A stretch of DNA of 14,044 bases, from assembly GCA_003663055.1 (NCBI GenBank), contig QMZF01000003.1:1-14044 (forward strand), read 5' to 3'. Under the pieces are notes generated by a model. The model searched no databases and was not told the origin of the DNA. It saw nothing but the letters and a program-made list of their open reading frames with translations. The stretch is from Archaeoglobales archaeon (GTDB lineage: Archaea; Halobacteriota; Archaeoglobi; Archaeoglobales; Archaeoglobaceae). The translations under genes were made by a program, and so were the position numbers. Position 1 is the first letter of the stretch; each line of letters starts with the position of its first letter. Shown piece after piece: positions 1 to 7,977 of the stretch.

Positions 1-81
1 CTCTTCGGCTATCTTCTCCATTATCTCCTTCGCTTCTGCTATCGTTATGTACTCAAACTCCTTAACTTCCTTAAAGGCCAT
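1..81 (-). CDS. rpoF: DNA-directed RNA polymerase subunit F (Rpo4), N-terminal 27 codons
   Basis: Only the N-terminus is in the window; the gene runs off the left edge. It starts with ATG at 81 and reads MAFKEVKEFEYITIAEAKEI, then an acidic/basic helix. This resembles the opening of archaeal RNA polymerase subunit F (Rpo4, the Rpb4 homologue), which pairs with subunit E to form the stalk of the polymerase. Context supports the call: in many euryarchaea L21e is followed directly by rpoF. The start lies 4 bases past the L21e stop, and a GTGAT sequence just upstream of the ATG can act as ribosome binding site. It is the last visible gene of the pus10-L21e-rpoF operon. Identity rests on a short peptide plus gene order. 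Confidence 0.75.
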   Translation of the reverse strand, partial: MAFKEVKEFEYITIAEAKEIMEKIAEE

Positions 82-85
82 AGTA

Positions 86-370
86 TCACGCTTTAAGATG
101 CTCTGGCCTGACGATCAGAGTCTTGTACTTTCCACCGTCTCTTACCTCTACTAAATACGCTCTCCCTCTCTGGCCTATAATCCTTCCAGTTCTCCCCTGA
201 AAGCGAGGATGAGGCATACCCTTGTGGACAGCGGAATCTATGTCTATATGAACGTACTGACCCACTTCAAAAGTTTGAAGAGCCCTTCTAATTCGTATTC
301 CCTTCTCCCTCACACCCTTCCTGAGCTTCCTTCCGGATTTAAACCTGAAGCCGTGAGATTTCCAGCCCAT
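86..370 (-). CDS. rpl21e: 50S ribosomal protein L21e
   Basis: A 94-residue, strongly basic protein of the large ribosomal subunit. The N-terminus has the family pattern (GWKSHGFRFKSGRKLRKGVR), and the body carries VGQYVHIDIDSAVHKGMPHPR followed by FQGRTGRI, the SH3-like barrel signature of eukaryotic/archaeal L21e. Length matches the family (about 95-100). The frame stays open upstream to a TTG at 376, but ATG at 370 is preferred. AGGAGGT at 377-383 is 6 bases from that ATG and would sit on top of the TTG. This ribosome binding site overlaps the pus10 stop codon, so L21e is probably translated by ribosomes finishing pus10. Confidence 0.95.
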   Translation of the reverse strand: MGWKSHGFRFKSGRKLRKGVREKGIRIRRALQTFEVGQYVHIDIDSAVHKGMPHPRFQGRTGRIIGQRGRAYLVEVRDGGKYKTLIVRPEHLKA

Positions 371-376
371 CTTCAA

Positions 377-383
377 ACCTCCT
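377..383 (-). promoter_or_regulatory. Shine-Dalgarno of L21e, overlapping the pus10 stop
   Basis: AGGAGGT on the minus strand, six bases before the ATG at 370 and overlapping the pus10 TAG at 382-384. It decides the L21e start (ATG over the upstream TTG) and suggests translational coupling. Confidence 0.75.
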
Positions 384-1497
384 AATCGATACCGCCTTCT
401 ACCCTGATTACGTCGAGCTTAGCAACTCTCGCATAGCTATTTAAAACTTCCGACAGACTCGGCTTCGTTCTGCCTTCGTCCCCGCTGATTAGCTCCTTTA
501 TGTAGAGCCCGCTCTCCGCTTCAATTTCGATTATTGCCCTTCTTCCTTTATGAAGGAGTAATCTAAGATCGTACGTCCTCTTCTTTCTTAACAGCTTTGT
601 CCTTCTGTGCTCAACGCGCTTTGGCGTGAACTGCTCTATCGTTCTATTGCTGAGATTGCTAATAGCCTTTTCGAGTTCTTCCTCGCTCACCTCTCTATCG
701 AATTCCACAACAGCCCTGTAAACTTTCTTAAACTTCTCGTTCTTTATGAATTCTACATCCTTAGCTTTCGCAAACTTCAAACAGCAAACTGCAACTTTTC
801 CTCCAGCTTCCTCGTTTATGATCCTTTCTAACGCCTTGAGATCAACTTTTCTCTTCTTTGGTTCCCGAATCTCTACGATAAAAGGCCTGCCGTTTCCCAA
901 CATTCTTGCATCGACATCCTCCCTGCCCGCTCCGTGCAAAATGGCAAAACTCCCCTCTGCAAGCCTTTTACAAGGTTCTGCAATTAACTCCTCCACAGAT
1001 GTAGGATACTTCTTACCCGTAAAGTTGCAAGCTTTGCAACCTTTACCATTGCATGCGGAACATGTCCACCTCGTTTGCGGAATTCCACGAACCCTCTTCT
1101 TGTACCTGCCGTAGATGTAGAGCGGAGCTACTTGAACTTGAAAGGTTTCCTTCTCAACGTTGTATATTATCGTAACGTCCGGCTCTCTTGACGGCCTTTT
1201 CCCAGTAAGCTTCGCTATTGCCTTGGAAAGTTCTCGATTGAACTCATATTTGATGCTTCTTCTCCCATTACCGTATTTTTCAAAGATATATTCCTCGAGG
1301 GCTTTTATACTTCCTTCAAGTCTACACCCAACTTGAAACGTGTCAAACTCATAATCTTGAAGGCTATCGATCACTTCACGGGCAATGCTTTCTATTCTCC
1401 ATAACAAGCCGGAGCAGAGCATACATTTAACACTTTCAACTTCTCTAACCCCATGGATTCCAAGCCTGTCAATGCACTTCTTGCAGAGTTCGAGCAT
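382..1497 (-). CDS. pus10: tRNA pseudouridine synthase Pus10 (Psi54/Psi55)
   Basis: A 371-residue archaeal Pus10, which isomerises U54 and U55 of the tRNA T-loop to pseudouridine. Visible landmarks are an N-terminal zinc knuckle (C5-C8 and C25-C28), a central THUMP-like RNA-binding region, and an internal CxxC-x4-CxxC cluster (C146, C149, C154, C157) followed by FTGKKYPTSVEELI. The catalytic-domain motif HGAGREDVDARML, containing the active aspartate, is near residues 188-200. The C-terminal stretch SGLYIKELISGDEGRTKPSL is typical of the family. ATG at 1497 is preferred over TTG at 1500 because a TATA box lies about 26 bases upstream, which would make the mRNA leaderless. It is the first gene of an operon with L21e and rpoF. 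TrmY, which uses its Psi54 product, lies 1.7 kb away on the same strand. Confidence 0.93.
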   Translation of the reverse strand: MLELCKKCIDRLGIHGVREVESVKCMLCSGLLWRIESIAREVIDSLQDYEFDTFQVGCRLEGSIKALEEYIFEKYGNGRRSIKYEFNRELSKAIAKLTGKRPSREPDVTIIYNVEKETFQVQVAPLYIYGRYKKRVRGIPQTRWTCSACNGKGCKACNFTGKKYPTSVEELIAEPCKRLAEGSFAILHGAGREDVDARMLGNGRPFIVEIREPKKRKVDLKALERIINEEAGGKVAVCCLKFAKAKDVEFIKNEKFKKVYRAVVEFDREVSEEELEKAISNLSNRTIEQFTPKRVEHRRTKLLRKKRTYDLRLLLHKGRRAIIEIEAESGLYIKELISGDEGRTKPSLSEVLNSYARVAKLDVIRVEGGID

Positions 1498-1518
1498 CAA
1501 AGGAAGTAAGGAGGAAAA

Positions 1519-1527
1519 TATAAAAAA
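1519..1527 (-). promoter_or_regulatory. TATA box of the pus10-L21e-rpoF operon
   Basis: The minus strand reads TTTTTTATA, centred about 26 bases upstream of the ATG at 1497. This is the usual archaeal distance from TATA box to transcription start, so the message is probably leaderless. There is no Shine-Dalgarno before the ATG, which agrees. Confidence 0.55.
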
Positions 1528-1655
1528 TTAGGGCAAAAAGATGTCCAAAGTATTCACGTTTCGAGACTTATGAATTTTATTTATTGGATTTAAACTTAAA
1601 CATAAAGAAATCAAATAGAAAAGTTTTTGTATTCGAATGAGATCTAATAATAATA

Positions 1656-3854
<2,199 letters not shown>

Positions 3855-3877
3855 TGTGGAATATTTAATTTCTAAAA

Positions 3878-3886
3878 TTTATAAAG
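3878..3886 (-). promoter_or_regulatory. TATA box for the membrane protein-trmY pair
   Basis: The minus strand reads CTTTATAAA in the gap between the two membrane-protein genes, centred about 28 bases from the ATG at 3854. It allows expression of the downstream membrane gene and trmY independently of the first membrane gene. Confidence 0.55.
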
Positions 3887-3892
3887 TTTTCG

Positions 3893-4453
3893 CTAAATCA
3901 AGAACCTTACATTGCGATAGAGTCTATAAAAAGTGTAGAACGTGAGAACTACTGCAATAAGCAGAGCTGCGTGCAAGTTTTCAACGGCCATACCGCCAAC
4001 GAGGATTACCAGAAAAGCCATGTAAATGACTTCTGTATCGTCGAAGAAATAGAAATCGTTTCTATCCAAAGCTCTAATGGATTTAATAGCAAAGTAGAGT
4101 ACAGGAATTGCTATTAACGCAACGGTTAGTGGAAGCATGCCGACAAACGATAAGCTTTTGGCAGTAAGCCAGACCATGGAAGCGTAGATAAGACCATTTT
4201 TAAATCTTTCTGCATTCAATCCCTCAAGTTTAACGTTAGAAGCCAGGTAAAGGGCGGCTAGAGAAAGAAGAAGGGCTAAAATCATATTGGCAAAATCGAA
4301 GTCGAAAAAATGAATAAGTCCATAAATAACAAACGTCATGCTCATAAATGCGCAGAAAACAAGTGTTACTTTGAGATACTTACTGTAGTCTCCTGCAAGC
4401 CCAGCACTATAACCAATTAAACCGAGAGCTGATACAATTATACCAATTACCAT
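3893..4453 (-). CDS. Multi-pass membrane protein of unknown function (tandem paralogue)
   Basis: A 186-residue protein made almost entirely of hydrophobic segments (about six helices). It has a charged cytoplasmic-type loop after the third helix (VKLEGLNAERFKN, 74-86) and an acidic loop (DRNDFYFFDDTE, 130-141). The motif order GLIGYS, LKV, LAALYLxSN, IYxxxxWL and a late-helix His (H161) is shared with the downstream neighbour, which points to tandem duplication and divergence. No enzymatic motif, signal peptide or transporter signature was recognised. It starts at ATG 4453 with a TATA-like sequence about 26 bases upstream. It may be restricted to Archaeoglobales, but this has not been checked. 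Confidence 0.78.
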   Translation of the reverse strand: MVIGIIVSALGLIGYSAGLAGDYSKYLKVTLVFCAFMSMTFVIYGLIHFFDFDFANMILALLLSLAALYLASNVKLEGLNAERFKNGLIYASMVWLTAKSLSFVGMLPLTVALIAIPVLYFAIKSIRALDRNDFYFFDDTEVIYMAFLVILVGGMAVENLHAALLIAVVLTFYTFYRLYRNVRFLI

Positions 4454-4475
4454 TACAAGATAATGATGATAAAAT

Positions 4476-4485
4476 CACTTAAATC
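4476..4485 (-). promoter_or_regulatory. TATA-like box for the first membrane-protein gene
   Basis: The minus strand reads GATTTAAGTG, preceded by an A-rich stretch, centred about 27 bases from the ATG at 4453. Weaker than the other boxes in this window; chosen mainly by spacing. Confidence 0.4.
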
Positions 4486-4502
4486 TTTTTCGATAAAATA
4501 GA

Positions 4503-4522
4503 TAAATTAAATTTTTAATTTA
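4503..4522. repeat. AT-only inverted repeat (9-base arms, 2-base spacer)
   Basis: TAAATTAAA and TTTAATTTA separated by TT form a perfect 9-base inverted repeat made only of A and T. It lies between the stop of the zinc-protein gene (4528) and the promoter of the membrane-protein gene (start 4453). It could be an operator, a weak terminator for the zinc-protein message, or a bent or melting-prone site. Confidence 0.5.
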
Positions 4523-4527
4523 AAGTC

Positions 4528-4746
4528 TTATTCGCTTGGAGGCTTTCTCTTTTTCTTTGGCAAATCTTTTTCGCAAACAGGAACGACTTCAACATAATCC
4601 CTATACAGCCCCCTCCTCCATATACCCATGTAGTGAAGGTGTTCAAAGCAAACCGGTTTCTTGCAAATTGCACACCTTCGCCATGTTTTGCCTTCGTCTT
4701 CCGGCTTTAAAGGCTTCTCACAAATGACACAGCTTAGTTCCTCCAT
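4528..4746 (-). CDS. Small RING-like double-zinc-binding protein
   Basis: A 72-residue protein with a regular set of zinc ligands: C6xxC9, C25xxC28, C33xxH36 (with H38 nearby), and C58xxD61. The spacing fits two interleaved zinc sites like RING, B-box or FYVE-type fingers, followed by a basic tail (KKKRKPP). No catalytic residues are visible; a protein- or nucleic-acid-binding adaptor is plausible but unproven. The frame is open to an ATG at 4782, but ATG 4746 is preferred. GAGGTG at 4753-4758 is a well-placed ribosome binding site for it, and the longer form would start deep inside the CBS gene. The site overlaps the stop codon of the CBS gene, so the two are an operon with coupled translation. 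Confidence 0.75.
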   Translation of the reverse strand: MEELSCVICEKPLKPEDEGKTWRRCAICKKPVCFEHLHYMGIWRRGLYRDYVEVVPVCEKDLPKKKRKPPSE

Positions 4747-4756
4747 CGCTACCACC

Positions 4757-5137
4757 TCATATTTCAACTGGCGATTCAGCAATCACCTTTGCAAGATCTG
4801 CTGCGGTGAAGATCCCCTTAACCTCCTCACCTTCCATGACAACGAGGCGTTTTATTTTCATGTCTGCCATGATTCTCGCAGCCTCTCTGACATCGTAGTC
4901 TGGAGAGATGACGATCAGAGGTGTCGAAGAGTACTTTCCAACATCCTCTTCAAGACTGCCTTCCAGCAAAACCCTCGAAAGCAAGTCCCTTTCTGTGAAA
5001 ATCCCGAATGGCTTTCCTTCCCTTGTGACTATGACACTGCCAATTCTTTTTTCTCCCATTATCTTACACGCTTCCTTCACCGGCGTTTTGTAATCCACAG
5101 AAACAACTTCTTTCACCATCACGTCCCCTATCCTCAT
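4757..5137 (-). CDS. Tandem CBS-domain protein
   Basis: A 126-residue protein consisting of two CBS domains and nothing else. CBS1 starts MRIGDVMVKEVVSVD and includes KRIGSVIVTREGKPFGIFTERDL. CBS2 begins near VISPDYDVREAARIM and includes IKRLVVMEGEEVKGIFTAADL. Paired CBS domains fold into a Bateman module that usually binds adenine nucleotides or S-adenosylmethionine and regulates a partner. The G-[IV]-[FV]-T-x-x-D-L ends of both repeats, which contact the nucleotide ribose, are intact. The frame is open to an ATG at 5191, but ATG 5137 matches the usual family start and has a TATA-like GTTTATTT about 26 bases upstream, so a leaderless start at 5137 is favoured. Co-transcribed with the zinc protein downstream. 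Confidence 0.85.
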   Translation of the reverse strand: MRIGDVMVKEVVSVDYKTPVKEACKIMGEKRIGSVIVTREGKPFGIFTERDLLSRVLLEGSLEEDVGKYSSTPLIVISPDYDVREAARIMADMKIKRLVVMEGEEVKGIFTAADLAKVIAESPVEI

Positions 5138-5159
5138 GCTTGAAAATTCGTCAGGAAAC

Positions 5160-5167
5160 AAATAAAC
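5160..5167 (-). promoter_or_regulatory. TATA-like box of the CBS-zinc protein operon
   Basis: GTTTATTT on the minus strand, centred about 26 bases from the ATG at 5137. It supports the shorter CBS gene model; if the gene really started at 5191 this site would lie inside the coding region. Confidence 0.4.
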
Positions 5168-5257
5168 AGTTTTCGGTTTTCGTCGTAGCATTTTGTTTTT
5201 GTCTCTCTTCAGGACGCAAGAGAATCCGGAAAATTACTTGGTTTACAAAATGGAGTG

Positions 5258-5276
5258 ATTGGGGTTTTAACCCAAT
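5258..5276. repeat. Inverted repeat in the divergent intergenic region
   Basis: ATTGGG (5258-5263) and CCCAAT (5271-5276) flank seven bases; an alternative register pairs GGGTT with AACCC around TT. It sits between the divergent CBS and UPF0282 genes and is followed by five Ts on the plus strand. No gene ends here, so a terminator is unlikely; an operator is a better guess. Confidence 0.4.
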
Positions 5277-5320
5277 TTTTATTGATGCATTATGCTTACA
5301 TTAATTTATGATATTCTGAA

Positions 5321-5329
5321 ATTTAAATA
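5321..5329 (+). promoter_or_regulatory. Possible TATA box of the UPF0282 gene
   Basis: ATTTAAATA lies about 58 bases before the ATG at 5383, predicting a start of transcription near 5351 and a leader of about 32 bases. No Shine-Dalgarno is evident in that leader, so this assignment is tentative. Confidence 0.35.
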
Positions 5330-5382
5330 GTAGAATAAAACGACATCGCAGCCTTGAAATAGTTGGTATCTAAGTTCCAAAC

Positions 5383-6249
5383 ATGGAAATCATTCCTCTT
5401 GCCTTCGACTCCTTTGGAGCGAGAAGTATGGCAACATTTGTTAAGGCAGAAACGCCGATTATAATTGACCCCGGCGTGGCGCTGGGCCCAAGCCGGTATG
5501 GGTTGCCGCCCCATCCTCTCGAATATCAGCGTGAAGCGGAGTTATGGGAGAAAATAAAGGAGTTCGTTGAAAAAGCAGAAGTAGTCGTGATAACCCACTA
5601 CCACTACGACCACCACAATCCCAACGAAGTTGAAATATTCAGGGGGAAGAAACTATTGATAAAACATCCAAAAGACCACATAAACTTCAGTCAAAAGAAA
5701 AGAGCCGCATACTTTTTAGATCAGCTAAAAGGAATTACAGATGATATCGATTATGCAGACGGAAAGAAGTACGAGTTTGGCGGTGTGGAGTTAATCATAT
5801 CAAAACCAGTATTCCATGGCACAAGTGATAAGCTTGGTTACGTAACGGAAGTTTGCGTTGATGATGGAAAACAAAAGTTTCTATTCTCCTCCGACGTTGA
5901 AGGGCCAGCTATTAAGCATCAACTCGACTTCATGCTTGAATGCAACGCTGAAACGGTTTTTATCGATGGCCCTATGACCTACATGCTCGGCTACCGCTAT
6001 TCTGCCAAATCTTTCAATGAATCCGTCAAAAATTTGATTTCGCTGATTGAAAAAACGAACGTCAAAGTACTTGTCCTCGACCACCACCTTGCGAGGGATC
6101 TAAAGTGGAGAGAGAAGCTAAAAGATGTTTTTAATGTTGCTAGCGAAGCTGGAGTGAGGGTATGCTCTGCGGCAGAATACGCAGGTGTTAAGGAAGAGAT
6201 GTTGGAGGCTCTCAGAAAGGACCTCTACAAGCTATACCCTGTCAAGTGA
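5383..6249 (+). CDS. UPF0282-family metallo-beta-lactamase-fold hydrolase
   Basis: A 288-residue protein of the archaeal UPF0282 family (MBL fold), a predicted cytoplasmic metal-dependent hydrolase with no established substrate. The hallmark THYHYDHH motif (71-78) supplies the HxHxDH metal ligands. Further likely ligands are His145 in PVFHGTSDK, Asp171 in LFSSDVEGP and His234/His235 in [10 protein letters not shown]. The N-terminus [17 protein letters not shown] and the block [20 protein letters not shown] are strongly characteristic of the family. Length is normal (about 290-305). It is transcribed away from the CBS gene, and its stop lies about 40 bases before fwdD, which has its own promoter, so it is probably not part of the fwd operon. 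Confidence 0.88.
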   Translation: MEIIPLAFDSFGARSMATFVKAETPIIIDPGVALGPSRYGLPPHPLEYQREAELWEKIKEFVEKAEVVVITHYHYDHHNPNEVEIFRGKKLLIKHPKDHINFSQKKRAAYFLDQLKGITDDIDYADGKKYEFGGVELIISKPVFHGTSDKLGYVTEVCVDDGKQKFLFSSDVEGPAIKHQLDFMLECNAETVFIDGPMTYMLGYRYSAKSFNESVKNLISLIEKTNVKVLVLDHHLARDLKWREKLKDVFNVASEAGVRVCSAAEYAGVKEEMLEALRKDLYKLYPVK

Positions 6250-6258
6250 TGGCAAGAA

Positions 6259-6266
6259 TTTATATG
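6259..6266 (+). promoter_or_regulatory. TATA box of the fwdDBAC operon
   Basis: TTTATATG, centred about 26 bases before the ATG at 6289. Transcription is therefore expected to start at or next to that ATG. If fwdD instead starts at 6340, the message has a leader of about 50 bases. Confidence 0.6.
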
Positions 6267-6288
6267 GATTAGTCATGAAGATACCATA

Positions 6289-6726
6289 ATGATTAAATAC
6301 TCTCAATTGACGTGTGTAAAAAATTGCTGGGTGTTCGATATGGCTAAACTAGATGTTATAATTATTACTGGGAGAACTACCGATCAGGGCATGGCTATCG
6401 ATGAGAAATTAAGTGAGGAATATATGAAATCTGTTGCTTTCTGCGAGATGAATGAGGAAGATATGAAGATTATTGGTGTTAAAGATGGTGATAGGATTAA
6501 AGTGAAAACAGAATTTGGAGAAGTTGTTCTTTTTGCAAAAAAATCGGCAGTGGAAGATCTCGAAATTCCAAGAGGTGTAGTTTTCATTCCGATGGGGCCC
6601 TACGCCAACCAGGTCGTTGGAGGAAGAAACGGTTCTGGAACACCCCGGTTTAAAGGTATAAAGGGTGTCGTCGAAGCCACGCAGGAGGAAGTTAGGACTA
6701 TTCGAGAGCTGGTGGTGGGCAAATGA
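6289..6726 (+). CDS. fwdD: Formylmethanofuran dehydrogenase subunit D
   Basis: Subunit D of formylmethanofuran dehydrogenase, which corresponds to the C-terminal molybdopterin-dinucleotide-binding domain of formate dehydrogenase-type enzymes and works together with FwdB. Typical features are LDVIIITGRTTDQG near the N-terminus, YMKSVAFCEMNEEDMKIIGV, the GDRIKVKTEFGEV barrel segment, and FIPMGPYANQVVGG followed by GTPRFKGIKG. The start is uncertain. ATG 6289 (145 residues) coincides with the transcription start predicted from the TATA box. ATG 6340 (128 residues, MAKLDV...) matches the usual family N-terminus and has GGGTG six bases upstream. Its stop overlaps the fwdB start (ATGA). Confidence 0.9.
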   Translation: MIKYSQLTCVKNCWVFDMAKLDVIIITGRTTDQGMAIDEKLSEEYMKSVAFCEMNEEDMKIIGVKDGDRIKVKTEFGEVVLFAKKSAVEDLEIPRGVVFIPMGPYANQVVGGRNGSGTPRFKGIKGVVEATQEEVRTIRELVVGK

Positions 6727-7976
6727 GGAATGCCGTCTGTACTTTCTGTGGAAACGTTTGCGATGACATAGAGTTCGATGGCGTAACTGGAAAGAACCTC
6801 TGCCCTATTGGTGAGGCAAAATTTGCCGCAAAGCGCAGGATTGAGGCACCGATGGTAAGGGGCAGAAGGGTTAGCTACGAGGAGGCTATTGAAAAAGCTG
6901 CAGAAGTTCTTGTTAACGCAAAGAGACCCCTGCTTTATGGCTGGGCATCAACCGTTAATGAGGCTATAAGACTCGGTGTAATTCTTGCCGAAAAGCTTGG
7001 TGGTGTATACGACCAGTGTTCAAGTGTTTGCCACGCACCTTCAACGCTCGCGATGATTGAAGAAGGCATACCTGGCGGAACTCTTGGCCAGGCAAAGAAC
7101 CGAGCTGATGTCGTCGTTTTTTGGGGTTGCAATCCTGTTGAAGCACATCCCAGACATCCGTCGCGCTATTCTGTTATGACTAAAGGTTTTCTTACAAAAG
7201 GAAGGCAACACAGGCACGTCATAGTTGTGGACGTTCGCAAAACTGCAACAGCTTACCTAGCCACCGAATTCTACCAAATAAAGCCGGGTTACGATTATGC
7301 CGTATTCACGGCTCTCCGTTCGATAATAAACGGACATGAAAAAGCTGTTCCCGAAGAGGTAGGAGGAATAAGCAAGAAAAAGCTGAAGGAGCTTGCAGAT
7401 ATACTTATAAATGGAAAGTATGGGGTCATATTCTATGGTTTGGGTTTGACGCATTCGAGAGGACAGGACAGAAACGTCGAAAACATAGTAAAGCTCGTTC
7501 AAACTCTAAACAGGCACACGAGGTACATCCTGCAACCTATGAGGGGGCACTTCAACGTGGTTGGGGCCGGAGAAGTTGCTGCATGGGAAGCTGGTTATGA
7601 GTATGCTATTGATTTCAGCCGAGGTTATTCCCGATTCCTGCCCAGCGAGTTTACTGCTGTTGAGGTTCTTGTAAGGAGGGACTGCGATGCAGCTCTAATA
7701 GTTGCTAGTGATCCTGCAGCTCATTTTCCGAAAGAAGCTGTGAAAAGACTTGCAGAAATCCCGGTAATCCAGATAGACCCACATCCAAACGTTACAACTC
7801 TGCTTGCGGATATAGTCATACCTTCAGCACTTGTTGGAATAGAAGCGGAGGGAACGGTCTACCGCATGGACGGAATACCGCTCAGAGTAAAGAAACTTAA
7901 AGATACGGGATATTGGAGCGATTATGAGATTCTAAAACTCATGCTCGATAAGGTTATCCAGCTAAAAGGTGAGTAA
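6723..7976 (+). CDS. fwdB: Formylmethanofuran dehydrogenase subunit B (catalytic W/Mo-pterin subunit)
   Basis: The 417-residue catalytic subunit that reduces CO2 to formate, or runs in reverse, at a tungsto- or molybdopterin. C6, C9, C13 and C27 (CTFC...C...CP) bind the N-terminal [4Fe-4S] cluster. DQCSSVCHAPS (97-107) holds the metal-ligand position, Cys103 followed by His104, so this is the cysteine form and not the selenocysteine form known in some methanogens. Other family blocks are FWGCNPVEAHPRH, IVVDVRKTATA, QPMRGHFNVVGA and ADIVIPSALVGIEAEGTVYRMD. The start overlaps the fwdD stop by four bases (ATGA). In Archaeoglobales the enzyme serves the C1 pathway used to oxidise lactate or acetate carbon to CO2, or to fix CO2. 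Confidence 0.95.
   Translation: MRNAVCTFCGNVCDDIEFDGVTGKNLCPIGEAKFAAKRRIEAPMVRGRRVSYEEAIEKAAEVLVNAKRPLLYGWASTVNEAIRLGVILAEKLGGVYDQCSSVCHAPSTLAMIEEGIPGGTLGQAKNRADVVVFWGCNPVEAHPRHPSRYSVMTKGFLTKGRQHRHVIVVDVRKTATAYLATEFYQIKPGYDYAVFTALRSIINGHEKAVPEEVGGISKKKLKELADILINGKYGVIFYGLGLTHSRGQDRNVENIVKLVQTLNRHTRYILQPMRGHFNVVGAGEVAAWEAGYEYAIDFSRGYSRFLPSEFTAVEVLVRRDCDAALIVASDPAAHFPKEAVKRLAEIPVIQIDPHPNVTTLLADIVIPSALVGIEAEGTVYRMDGIPLRVKKLKDTGYWSDYEILKLMLDKVIQLKGE
7967..7973 (+). promoter_or_regulatory. Shine-Dalgarno of fwdA
   Basis: AGGTGAG overlaps the end of fwdB and lies four bases before the ATG at 7978. It decides the start: the in-frame GTG at 7969 is part of this site and cannot be the initiator. Confidence 0.7.
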
Positions 7977-7977
7977 A

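Noticed and set aside
4661-5143. 160-residue plus-strand open frame across the CBS and zinc-protein genes.
   Set aside because: Antisense to two genes with clear domain signatures, and its translation shows no recognisable family pattern.
5138-5191. Eighteen-residue N-terminal extension of the CBS protein from ATG 5191.
   Set aside because: Not typical of the family, no ribosome site or TATA box at the right distance, whereas 5137 has both family match and TATA spacing.
5258-5280. Inverted repeat followed by five Ts, resembling a bacterial-type terminator.
   Set aside because: No plus-strand gene ends upstream of it; it lies between divergent genes, so it was listed as a repeat and not as a terminator.
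7019-7051. Possible selenocysteine site in fwdB, as in some methanogens.
   Set aside because: The metal-ligand codon in SSVCHAPS is an ordinary cysteine codon (TGC/TGT class), with no in-frame TGA in the gene.
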